Source: Candidatus Methanosuratincola petrocarbonis (ex Vanwonterghem et al. 2016) (GTDB lineage Archaea > Thermoproteota > Methanomethylicia > Methanomethylicales > Methanomethylicaceae). From it: 5,688 bases of DNA. A model generated the notes under the pieces. That model did not search any database and was not told where the DNA came from. It saw only the letters and a list, made by a program, of their open reading frames with translations. Made by a program: the position numbers and the translations under genes. Position 1 is the first letter of the stretch. Each line of letters starts with the position of its first letter. Positions 1 through 5,493 of the stretch are shown here, piece after piece. Location: positions 1 through 5,688 of the forward strand of contig MAGV01000061.1 in assembly GCA_001717015.1 (NCBI GenBank), given 5' to 3'.

Positions 1-116
1 ACGACATCTATCTCCTGGAACTCGCTCCTCTCGCTGTGTAGGGTCCGTCTAATCCCGTGCATGTGTGCGCTTCCATGGGTCTGATACTCGATGAACCACT
101 TCCAGGCGAGGCTCAC
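1..116 (-). CDS. speE: Spermidine synthase (aminopropyltransferase), N-terminal part, cut by window edge
   Basis: Spermidine synthase transfers an aminopropyl group from decarboxylated S-adenosylmethionine to putrescine or a related amine in the cytosol. Only the first 38 codons are in the window. Reading from a GTG at 116, they contain WFIEYQTHG (about residues 7-15) and SEFQEIDV (residues 31-38). These match the N-terminal beta-strand region of spermidine synthases, where family members read roughly WFTEYQT and then a SEYQ-I block. The GTG has a strong SD, GGAGGT at 128-123, with a 6-nt spacer, embedded in the end of speD. The start overlaps the speD stop (GTGA, 4 nt), which indicates translational coupling. 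No nucleotide-binding or catalytic motif is visible because the gene continues past position 1, so the exact amine specificity (putrescine, agmatine or longer) cannot be judged. The family call rests on a short stretch plus the speD context. Confidence 0.85.
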   Translation of the reverse strand, partial: MSLAWKWFIEYQTHGSAHMHGIRRTLHSERSEFQEIDV

Positions 117-481
117 TTTCCAACCTCCCCCGCGCAGAGCACTCCGCGCTTCATCTCGACCACCGAGTTGGACGCAGGCTTGAGCAATTCAGCGATCCTG
201 CTGAATACCTTCATCGGGTCTGTGTTCTTGCCGCACGTGAAGACGTCCAGAGCGGCGTACCCGAGCTCAGGCCAAGTGTGTATCGAGACGTGGGACTCGG
301 CAACCACGATGACGCCCGTCACCCCCTGGGGGGAGAAACGGTGGAATACCCTCCCCAATATGGTCAGTCCGGACTCGAGCGCCCCTCTCTCCATGGCTTC
401 CTCGATGCCTTGGATATCGTCAAGCGCCTTTGGGTCGCAACCGAACAGCTCAAAAATGAAGTGCCTACCGAGTTCCTTCAT
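113..481 (-). CDS. speD: S-adenosylmethionine decarboxylase proenzyme (pyruvoyl-dependent, prokaryotic class)
   Basis: The enzyme decarboxylates S-adenosylmethionine to give the aminopropyl donor for spermidine synthesis. The proenzyme self-cleaves at Glu-Ser, turning the serine into the pyruvoyl cofactor. From the ATG at 481 the protein is 122 aa, the usual length. The AESHVSIHTWPE block carries the cleavage serine at residue 63 and the processing histidine at 68; FTCGK carries the catalytic cysteine at 83. These numbers equal those of the Thermotoga enzyme, which supports this start over a GTG at 490 (125 aa) in the same frame. The ATG also has a 7-nt SD (GGTGATC, 491-485), while the GTG has none. 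The gene lies 36 nt after the AbrB-PhoU gene and overlaps speE, so it is probably co-transcribed with both. Crenarchaeal paralogs of this fold are arginine decarboxylases; adjacency to speE favours AdoMet decarboxylase, but sequence by eye does not fully settle it. Confidence 0.93.
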   Translation of the reverse strand: MKELGRHFIFELFGCDPKALDDIQGIEEAMERGALESGLTILGRVFHRFSPQGVTGVIVVAESHVSIHTWPELGYAALDVFTCGKNTDPMKVFSRIAELLKPASNSVVEMKRGVLCAGEVGK

Positions 482-484
482 CCC

Positions 485-491
485 GATCACC
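485..491 (-). promoter_or_regulatory. Shine-Dalgarno site deciding the speD start
   Basis: GGTGATC on the minus strand is fully complementary to the 3' end of archaeal 16S rRNA (GATCACCTCC). It ends 3 nt before the ATG at 481. It overlaps the alternative GTG at 490, making that codon an unlikely initiator. Confidence 0.65.
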
Positions 492-498
492 GGATAGA

Positions 499-513
499 AG
501 GATCAGTTATCCT
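499..513. repeat. Short perfect inverted repeat in the phoU-speD spacer
   Basis: AGGAT and ATCCT form a perfect 5-bp stem around a 5-nt loop, 5 nt downstream of the phoU-family stop codon and before the speD SD. It could form a weak RNA hairpin that sets relative expression or processing within the operon. At this length it may be chance. Confidence 0.25.
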
Positions 514-517
514 GCTC

Positions 518-1516
518 TTAAATTTCTTTTTCGTTCATCCAGGCAGGTGTGCCGCTCACCAGCTCTGCAAGGTCGATCCCATGTGCACCGATCTGGTAGA
601 AGTATATTGCTATCGAGTCCAGCAGCGCGGCTATCCTGGGCTGCTTTGTCATGAGCAACTCATTCACCGAGAGCAGAGACTGCGAGAGCGATTTATTCTC
701 CTCGAGTACCGAGTCCGCCAGTGCGAGGTCTTTCTTAAAGAGGGCACTCGCCGCCTTCTCATGTATGCCGTATGCCTGCTTGCTGAGCGAGACGAGCGCG
801 TCGATCAGCTCGCTGTCTGTTCCGCTTTCCAACTTTGGGACCGATGATGCAACCGCCCCTGCATAGTCTGCAATTGTCTCCACGTACTTGGCGGCCATCC
901 TCATGTCCAGGCATTCAGAAGGCCTGATGCCGAGCTTCTCAGCCACAGTCGGGTTCCTAATGGCTAGCCTGAGCTGTCTCACTATCAGGAAGTAGAGCCT
1001 GTCGACCTCGTCGTCCCTCCTCACCACCGAGGAAGCCAGCTCCGAGTCCTGGCTCAACAGCGCCTCCTCTGCGTCCCTGTGCATGCTTGCCGCAAGCGAA
1101 TACGCCCTCCTGATCGTACTGAGGACGGGCATTGACGTCGGTTGCAGAAGGCACTGGATAGTGACTGTGTCTCTGTCTTCCTCAACAATCTCGAGCCCGA
1201 TTAACTTCTGGATCGCTCCCTTGATCTCCTCCCTGACAGCGGGGGTGAGCCTCTTCCCCAGCTCTACAACAATGGTGTCCGCACCAAAAAGGTAGTTGGA
1301 CCTGATCTGCCTCTCCAACCCCTCGACCTGCCTGATGTACGAAACTGCCCCTTTCTCGAGCTCCCCGGTGGCATCCGCACTGATCCTCAACTCCCCCTCT
1401 GAAACCGTGAGCTTAAGGACCGAGCCTCCCTGCAGCCCATTTGACTTGACCCATTCCTTCGGGAGCGAGATGAGGAAGGAGCCCCCTTTGCTCATCTGCA
1501 GCCTTCTGTACTCCAC
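518..1516 (-). CDS. AbrB/SpoVT-domain PhoU-family regulator
   Basis: This is a 332-aa archaeal fusion of an AbrB/SpoVT-type swapped-hairpin DNA-binding domain to PhoU helical repeats. Residues 1-48 (EYRRLQ, GGSFLISLPKEWV, then GSVLKLTV) are the AbrB-like part and the signature of archaeal 'phosphate uptake regulator' proteins. Residues 130-225 and 240-320 are two all-helical PhoU-like halves, with acidic patches such as RRDDEVDRLY (166-175) and ETIADYAG (213-220) of the kind that bind metals in PhoU. PhoU proteins modulate phosphate transport or signalling, but no pst/phn transporter is in view, so the phosphate link is inherited from the family only. It heads an apparent operon with speD and speE. 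The start is GTG at 1516, preceded by GTGAGGGGAG at 1529-1520; the conserved EYRRLQ begins right after it, which supports the start. It may bind its own promoter, as AbrB-type proteins often do (inference). Confidence 0.88.
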   Translation of the reverse strand: MEYRRLQMSKGGSFLISLPKEWVKSNGLQGGSVLKLTVSEGELRISADATGELEKGAVSYIRQVEGLERQIRSNYLFGADTIVVELGKRLTPAVREEIKGAIQKLIGLEIVEEDRDTVTIQCLLQPTSMPVLSTIRRAYSLAASMHRDAEEALLSQDSELASSVVRRDDEVDRLYFLIVRQLRLAIRNPTVAEKLGIRPSECLDMRMAAKYVETIADYAGAVASSVPKLESGTDSELIDALVSLSKQAYGIHEKAASALFKKDLALADSVLEENKSLSQSLLSVNELLMTKQPRIAALLDSIAIYFYQIGAHGIDLAELVSGTPAWMNEKEI

Positions 1517-1549
1517 ATGCTCCCCTCACAATCAACTCGAGCCCCAGTC

Positions 1550-1556
1550 AATAAAA
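1550..1556 (-). promoter_or_regulatory. Putative TATA box for the phoU-speD-speE operon
   Basis: On the minus strand the sequence reads GAAAAGG then TTTTATT, resembling a purine-rich BRE followed by an archaeal TATA box. Its centre lies about 37 bp upstream of the GTG at 1516. At the usual spacing, transcription would start near 1527, giving a leader of about 10 nt over the SD. Prediction from motif and position only. Confidence 0.45.
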
Positions 1557-1608
1557 CCTTTTCAACTTTTGGTCGTTTGGTGTTTGATTCGGTCCATTTG
1601 AATCCTGA

Positions 1609-1618
1609 ATAAAAATTA
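1609..1618 (+). promoter_or_regulatory. Putative TATA box for the DP1 gene
   Basis: ATAAAAATTA is the A/T-richest stretch in the 138-bp divergent intergenic region and lies 36 bp upstream of the TTG at 1655. At the usual spacing the transcript would start around 1638-1642, leaving a short leader. It is the only good candidate on this strand; there is no experimental support. Confidence 0.4.
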
Positions 1619-1654
1619 AGAGCTCGGCCGCATACATCCGAATGGGGGGTTGGT

Positions 1655-3277
1655 TTGGCTGGGAATATGAGGGCTGCTGTGGAGATGGTGCTCAATTCTG
1701 GCTTCCAGCTATCCCCCGATGCCTTCGAATACCTTGCGTCGAAGAATGATCCCGATCGCCTTGTCGAGGCAGCCCTCAAATCTATCAAAGGCGCAGGTTC
1801 CGCTCCTCTGGTATTGGACCGCTCGTATTTTGAGGCGATCGAGTCCGTTTCAAAAACAGTCGGTACGCGGGCTTGCGAACGAATGTCCGGGCCCGGATCC
1901 ATAGCTGGTCCTGAACCTGGGATTGGTGCAGGAACTGAGAGCCCACTGCAGAGCATTACCAGCTCCCGGACGCTCACCAATAAGCTGGCACCTCCCCGAA
2001 ACGAACAGAGGACCGCAGCCCAACCCGGCTCAACCTTTTTTGAGGAAGACGGAGTCAAGCTCATCTCGGGTCTTGAACGAATAACCATAAAGGGAAAGGC
2101 GAGCGACTTCAGGGACTACTTCAGGGATCGGCTCGAGTCCCTCTCATCTATTCTGCGCTCTAGGGCTGACGTCAGCGGAGCGACTACTGCCTCGCAAGTA
2201 CCCGACGGCATCAAGTGGCACAAGGTCAAGTTCATCGGTATGGTCAATTCAAAGAAGGAGTTCAGGGACGGCACCGTGGTGGTCGAGCTGGAGGACGAGG
2301 AAGGGCTCGTGAAAGTGACCTTCAGGGGGGACGAGGCGATAAGGAAGAAGGCGGCCCGGCTCCTTGTTGACGAGGTCGTTTGCATTCTCGGGGCGACCAG
2401 GAACGGCAGTTCGGTGATAGCCGAGGACGTAATCTGGCCGGACATACCCTACCAGTCAAGAAACCTCCCTTCCTCTTCAGATCACAATTATGCGGTCCTA
2501 ACTTCCGATGTCCACATCGGCAGCAAGACTTTCCTGAGGGACGACTTCGAGAGGTTCCTGGGCTGGCTGCGGGGCGAGACCGATGAACCAAGGCTCAACG
2601 AGATCGCGAGCAGGACGAAGTACCTCGTGATTGCCGGCGACCTCGTCGACGGAGTCGGCATATACCCTAACCAGGAGGAGGAACTGGATGTCGCAGACCT
2701 GTACGATCAGTACAAGATCGCAGCGGAGTACCTGTCCACGCTGCCGGACCGGATCAAGATAATCATAATACCGGGGAACCACGACGCCTGTCGGCCCACC
2801 CTGCCGACCCCCCCAATTTACAGCGACTACGCCGCGCCCCTCTACTCGATGAGGAACGTCCTAATGCTGGGAGACCCGTCTTTCGTGAACCTCGGCGGCC
2901 AGACTTTTCTGCTAACGCATGGTAGGAGCCTCGACGACGTGATCCCATTCCTCCCCGATTGCAACTTCAGGGAGCCGCAGAGGGCGATGGTAGAGCTCCT
3001 CAAGTCCAGGCACATCGCCCCCATCTACGGGGAGAAGACCCCCCTCGCGCCAGAGCCCAAGGATCGGCTCGTGATTGACCCAGTCCCTGACATATTCCAT
3101 GCAGGGCACGTCCATGTGGAGGGGGTCGCCGAATACAGGGGGGTACTGGTAGTCAACTCGGGCACTTGGCAGTCACAGACCAAGTACCAGCTCTCGGCTG
3201 GGATAGTGCCCAAGCCCTCCATAGTGCCAGTAGTCGACCTCTCCACAATGAAGACCTATGAGTTGAACTTCACTTAG
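1655..3277 (+). CDS. polB: DNA polymerase D (Pol II) small subunit DP1, 3'-5' exonuclease
   Basis: DP1 is the proofreading subunit of the archaeal replicative polymerase PolD and pairs with the large catalytic subunit DP2, which is not in this window. The 540-aa protein has a small helical N-terminal domain (about 1-48, with VLNSGFQLSPDAFEYL). A Gly/Pro/Ser-rich, probably disordered linker follows (about 72-130). An OB-fold lies at about 187-262 (WHKVKFIGMVNSKKEFRDG onward), and an Mre11-like calcineurin phosphoesterase domain at about 280-540. All expected metal-ligand motifs are present: SDVHIG (D285, H287), AGDLVD (D329), PGNHD (N375, H376), LTHG (H422) and GHVH (H485, H487), so nuclease activity is expected. 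Length is within the family range. The start is uncertain: TTG at 1655 is the earliest plausible start, while the in-frame ATG at 1667 gives MRAAVEMVLNSGFQ, a typical family beginning. Neither has a convincing SD. It is divergent from the phoU-family gene and convergent with the DUF99 gene. Confidence 0.95.
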   Translation: MAGNMRAAVEMVLNSGFQLSPDAFEYLASKNDPDRLVEAALKSIKGAGSAPLVLDRSYFEAIESVSKTVGTRACERMSGPGSIAGPEPGIGAGTESPLQSITSSRTLTNKLAPPRNEQRTAAQPGSTFFEEDGVKLISGLERITIKGKASDFRDYFRDRLESLSSILRSRADVSGATTASQVPDGIKWHKVKFIGMVNSKKEFRDGTVVVELEDEEGLVKVTFRGDEAIRKKAARLLVDEVVCILGATRNGSSVIAEDVIWPDIPYQSRNLPSSSDHNYAVLTSDVHIGSKTFLRDDFERFLGWLRGETDEPRLNEIASRTKYLVIAGDLVDGVGIYPNQEEELDVADLYDQYKIAAEYLSTLPDRIKIIIIPGNHDACRPTLPTPPIYSDYAAPLYSMRNVLMLGDPSFVNLGGQTFLLTHGRSLDDVIPFLPDCNFREPQRAMVELLKSRHIAPIYGEKTPLAPEPKDRLVIDPVPDIFHAGHVHVEGVAEYRGVLVVNSGTWQSQTKYQLSAGIVPKPSIVPVVDLSTMKTYELNFT

Positions 3278-3285
3278 CACCTCCG

Positions 3286-3290
3286 TTTTT
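3286..3290 (+). terminator. T-run, candidate terminator of the DP1 gene
   Basis: Five consecutive T's lie 9 nt after the DP1 stop codon, in the 50-bp gap between convergent genes. Archaeal RNA polymerase terminates at such T-tracts without needing a hairpin. It is short, so termination may be partial or use the hairpin at 3317-3340. Confidence 0.4.
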
Positions 3291-3316
3291 CTGACACACT
3301 GATATCCTGTTCTTGG

Positions 3317-3340
3317 GGGGGCGATCCTTATGAGATCGCC
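3317..3340. repeat. Hairpin at the DP1/DUF99 convergent junction
   Basis: GGCGATC (3320-3326) and GATCGCC (3334-3340) form a perfect 7-bp stem around a 7-nt loop that holds the DUF99 stop codon (3330-3328). A run of seven G's (3315-3321) enters the left arm. The right arm encodes the last DUF99 residues. It could act as a transcript-end or stabilising structure for either gene, but no T-tract follows it on either strand, so it is not a classical terminator. Confidence 0.35.
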
Positions 3341-3909
3341 TTGGAAAGCATGCAGCACACTCTGAGCGGCTCTGGGATCTTCCCGAATACTGAAAGGCGG
3401 CTCACGGTCCTGAACGCCAACTCGGGGGTGATCCCAAAGCATCCCAGGAACACCCCCCCGATGCTTGGAATCTCAAACCTCAGCGGGCCGATTGGTCTCC
3501 TAAGAACCTCAAGCCTCCTCTTCCAATCGTGGAAGTGCTTTCTCAACGCCCCCTCGACCGCCCCGCTGTCCGGCTCCTCCTCGAGCACGAAGACCGAGGG
3601 CACTCCCGTGCTCTTGAAAATTTCTTCGGGGTCTATGAGGTTGAATCCCGCAACGGGGACGCTCCTCGAGAAGAGGATCTGGATCTTCCACTTGCTGCTT
3701 GTTATGGCCCCGACGATCTTTTCGGTTGCGTCCATCCCGTCAATATCGACGTCTGAAACTTTGACTTCTACAGGCCTGATTCCTGCTGCGGTGAGGAGCA
3801 CCAGCGGGGTCGTCCCTTTTTTGAAAGGGCTGACCTTCCCCCCGCAGACAGAGATCGAGATGTCCTCCACCATAAACCCCCTTTCGCCTATCTTAGAGTA
3901 ACCCGCCAA
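3328..3909 (-). CDS. DUF99 (UPF0215) family protein
   Basis: The 193-aa protein is recognised from DUF99 blocks: DVDIDGMDATEKI (53-65), VAGFNLID (86-93), TGVPSVFVLEE (101-111), HFHDWKRRLE (125-134) and the C-terminal GKIPEPLRVCCMLSKAI (176-192). The function is unknown; DUF99 is thought to share the RNase H-like fold of endonuclease V, so a nucleic-acid role is possible but unproven. The segment that usually reads like IGIDDGPF near the N-terminus is RGFMVEDISI here (10-19), so one of two usual acidic residues is kept as part of VED; this copy is divergent at the putative active-site strand. The start is TTG at 3909, directly after an in-frame TAA. The next start, ATG at 3873, would delete the first strand of the conserved region, so TTG is preferred, with a weak AAGGA (3924-3920) upstream. 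It lies 74 bp downstream of cdc6 on the same strand, with no T-run between them, so it may be co-transcribed. Confidence 0.8.
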   Translation of the reverse strand: MAGYSKIGERGFMVEDISISVCGGKVSPFKKGTTPLVLLTAAGIRPVEVKVSDVDIDGMDATEKIVGAITSSKWKIQILFSRSVPVAGFNLIDPEEIFKSTGVPSVFVLEEEPDSGAVEGALRKHFHDWKRRLEVLRRPIGPLRFEIPSIGGVFLGCFGITPELAFRTVSRLSVFGKIPEPLRVCCMLSKAIS

Positions 3910-3983
3910 TTATGAAGTTTCCTTATTCGATAATCAGCCTTTCGGAGGGGGCGATGCCGTCGAAGGCACCCTGTCTCATTCAA

Positions 3984-5186
3984 TTACTTGCTAAGAAGAC
4001 CCCCGAGCCGCGGGTCGTCCTGCATCGCTTCCTTCAAGTTCTTAGCGGATACGCTGAGGCTCACCACCTTCGTTCTGCCGTACCTGCCCTTGCTCACGAC
4101 CTTGGCGTTAGCTATCCCCAGCATGTCCAGCTCGTTGATCAGGTCGCTGATCCTCCTCTGTGTGAGCGGCTCGAGCCCCATACTCTTTGCTACTGTGCAA
4201 TAGACGTCGTAGAGCTCACCTGTCGAGCCGCCCTTCGATCCCCCCTTGCCTAGGAGATTCAGACTCAGGATTAGTATCTTCGAGTGGAGGGGCATGGTCC
4301 TGATCACCTCGACCACCCTGTCCTTCTCAATCTCCTTCTGGGCCATCCTGACGTGTTCTTCGGTAACCTTTGTGTCCCCGTTCCTCTCGGCTATCTCGCC
4401 CGAGATTCGGAGTAGATCGAGCGCCCTCCTTGCGTCGCCGTGCTCCTTCGCAGCCAACGCGGAGCAGAGCTTGATAACGCTCCCTTCTATGGTGTTCCTG
4501 TTGAATGCGACGGCAGCCCTCCTGCTGAGTATGTCCTCCAGCTCTGAGGCGTCGTAGGGGGGGAAGACCAGCTCCTCCTCTCCCAGACTGCTCCTTACCC
4601 TTGGGTCGAGGTACTCCATGAACTTGAGGTCATTCGTTATCCCGACTATCGAGATCCTGGTTCTGCTCAGCCTCTGGTTTATCCTCGTGAGGTCGTAAAG
4701 CGCCTTGTCCCCCGTCTTCTTGACAAGCGCGTCCACCTCATCCAGGACTGCGAATATCATCCTTTCAGATGAGTCAACGAGGTTCACGAACCTTCTGAAC
4801 ACCTCTGAGGTCGAGAGCCCAGTGAAAGGGATCCTCTCCCCCACAGCCTCGCACAGATCAGCCAGCACCCTGTAATTTGTGTCGTCATGCTTGCAATTTA
4901 TGTACGCAACCCCTAGACTGACCCCAATCTTCCTACCTTCCTCCCCGATCTTCTTCAGCACATACTTCGTGACTGCCGTCTTCCCAGTCCCGGGGACCCC
5001 ATAGATGAATATATTAGAAGGCCTAGCCCCCTTCAGTGAGGGCGCGAGGATCTCAGCGAGCTTGAGTATCTGTTCCTCTCTGTGCGGCAAATCGTTCGGT
5101 ATGTAGTCTGGCCTCATCATCTCCCTGTTGGCAAAGATCTTTGCGCTTAGCACTCTGCTGAAAAGGCTGTCTAGCGGGTCCGTCAT
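3984..5186 (-). CDS. cdc6: Orc1/Cdc6 replication initiator (AAA+ ATPase)
   Basis: Archaeal Orc1/Cdc6 binds origin recognition boxes, melts or marks the origin and recruits the MCM helicase. From the ATG at 5186 the protein is 400 aa, normal for the family. Near the N-terminus is NREMMRPDYIPNDLPHREEQ (about 20-39), the family signature. Walker A is GVPGTGKT (63-70, Lys69) and Walker B is AVLDEVD (Asp149, Glu150). Sensor 1 is GITND (Asn185). The initiator-specific region is LDPRVRSSLGEEELVFPPY (about 193-211), and sensor 2 is GDARRALDLL (Arg253). A winged-helix domain fills about 303-400. All ATPase residues are intact. A TTG at 5267 would add 27 residues, but that stretch contains the likely TATA box. 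The ATG has GGAGAG (5198-5193) upstream, so 5186 is chosen. The upstream intergenic region is a candidate origin; the DUF99 gene follows downstream. Confidence 0.97.
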   Translation of the reverse strand: MTDPLDSLFSRVLSAKIFANREMMRPDYIPNDLPHREEQILKLAEILAPSLKGARPSNIFIYGVPGTGKTAVTKYVLKKIGEEGRKIGVSLGVAYINCKHDDTNYRVLADLCEAVGERIPFTGLSTSEVFRRFVNLVDSSERMIFAVLDEVDALVKKTGDKALYDLTRINQRLSRTRISIVGITNDLKFMEYLDPRVRSSLGEEELVFPPYDASELEDILSRRAAVAFNRNTIEGSVIKLCSALAAKEHGDARRALDLLRISGEIAERNGDTKVTEEHVRMAQKEIEKDRVVEVIRTMPLHSKILILSLNLLGKGGSKGGSTGELYDVYCTVAKSMGLEPLTQRRISDLINELDMLGIANAKVVSKGRYGRTKVVSLSVSAKNLKEAMQDDPRLGGLLSK

Positions 5187-5222
5187 GGTGTTCTCTCCAG
5201 GGGATGCATTTGAAATAGTGGA

Positions 5223-5234
5223 TCCAGTAGAAAT
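5223..5234 (+). promoter_or_regulatory. Mini-ORB-like sequence (possible Orc1/Cdc6 binding site)
   Basis: TCCAGTAGAAAT differs from the mini-ORB core TCCAGTGGAAAC only at an internal A for G and the last base. It lies 37 bp upstream of the cdc6 ATG and overlaps the TATA box of cdc6, so initiator binding here could also regulate its own gene (inference). Confidence 0.4.
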
Positions 5235-5238
5235 ATAA
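5231..5238 (-). promoter_or_regulatory. Putative TATA box of cdc6
   Basis: On the minus strand GGAAAGAGC is followed by TTATATTT, a good BRE-TATA arrangement. The predicted transcript start is near 5208, giving a leader of about 20 nt that includes the GGAGAG SD before the ATG at 5186. This also argues against the longer cdc6 reading frame from the TTG at 5267. Confidence 0.6.
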
Positions 5239-5333
5239 GCTCTTTCCAAGCCTGCCCCATGGACCAAAAGACCCTTCTGTTGTGACTACGGATGCTCTAT
5301 CGCACCTGGTTCAGCTTGGTTTTTACATCCCGG

Positions 5334-5345
5334 TTTAAATTTTTT
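5334..5345. other. A/T-only tract, candidate duplex-unwinding element or promoter
   Basis: TTTAAATTTTTT is twelve consecutive A/T pairs in an otherwise GC-rich neighbourhood, midway between the two ORB-like sites. A T-run lies just upstream at 5320-5324. It could be the easily melted part of an origin. TTTAAAT could also serve as a TATA box for plus-strand transcription. Confidence 0.35.
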
Positions 5346-5431
5346 GCCAAATGACCTACCTCTTTCGCCACACTCAAGATCGAACCAGCACGGGGAGGCT
5401 AGTGTCAGCTCATTCACTGAGTCGCCCGCTA

Positions 5432-5445
5432 TTCCAGTTCTGGGA
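5432..5445. promoter_or_regulatory. Palindromic site with TTCCAGT core, possible second ORB-like box
   Basis: TTCCAG-TT-CTGGGA is a near-perfect inverted repeat (one T-G mismatch) whose left arm plus T equals the first seven bases of the mini-ORB core TTCCAGTGGAAAC. It does not keep the GGAAA half. It may be an initiator site or an operator for the transporter gene 78 bp downstream. Confidence 0.3.
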
Positions 5446-5468
5446 GATCAGGATGGTCGACAGCAGGG

Positions 5469-5477
5469 TTTTTAATA
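5469..5477 (+). promoter_or_regulatory. Putative TATA box of the transporter gene
   Basis: TTTTTAATA follows a purine-rich stretch (CAGCAGGG). At the usual spacing the transcript would start near 5501, about 23 nt before the ATG at 5524. Confidence 0.4.
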
Positions 5478-5493
5478 GTCAAGGAGTCTACCT

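Noticed and set aside
57..497. Open frame of 146 codons on the plus strand
   Set aside because: It lies opposite speD and speE, whose motifs are unambiguous, and its product resembles nothing.
278..847. Open frame of 189 codons on the plus strand
   Set aside because: It spans the ends of two well-supported minus-strand genes and has no family features.
1492..2088. Minus-strand open frame of 198 codons opposite the DP1 N-terminus and the divergent promoter
   Set aside because: It is Ser/Arg/Pro-rich shadow translation, runs through both promoters and overlaps the phoU-family start.
3341..3901. Plus-strand open frame of 186 codons opposite DUF99
   Set aside because: The minus frame carries clear DUF99 blocks; the plus frame is Ser/Thr/Pro-rich and unrecognisable.
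3923..3979. 18-codon minus-strand ORF (ATG 3979 to TAA 3925-3923) between cdc6 and the DUF99 gene
   Set aside because: It has no SD, begins 4 nt after the cdc6 stop, resembles no family I know and is short enough to be chance.
5193..5206. CTCTCCAGGGGATG as a third ORB-like box
   Set aside because: It matches the core poorly and its left half is explained by the minus-strand SD of cdc6.
5187..5267. N-terminal extension of Cdc6 from a TTG at 5267
   Set aside because: The added 27 residues are not family-like and the stretch contains the probable TATA box; the ATG at 5186 has a proper SD and gives the usual length.
5408..5423. Small inverted repeat (CTCA/TGAG) in the putative origin
   Set aside because: A stem of 4-5 bp is expected by chance in a region of this size.
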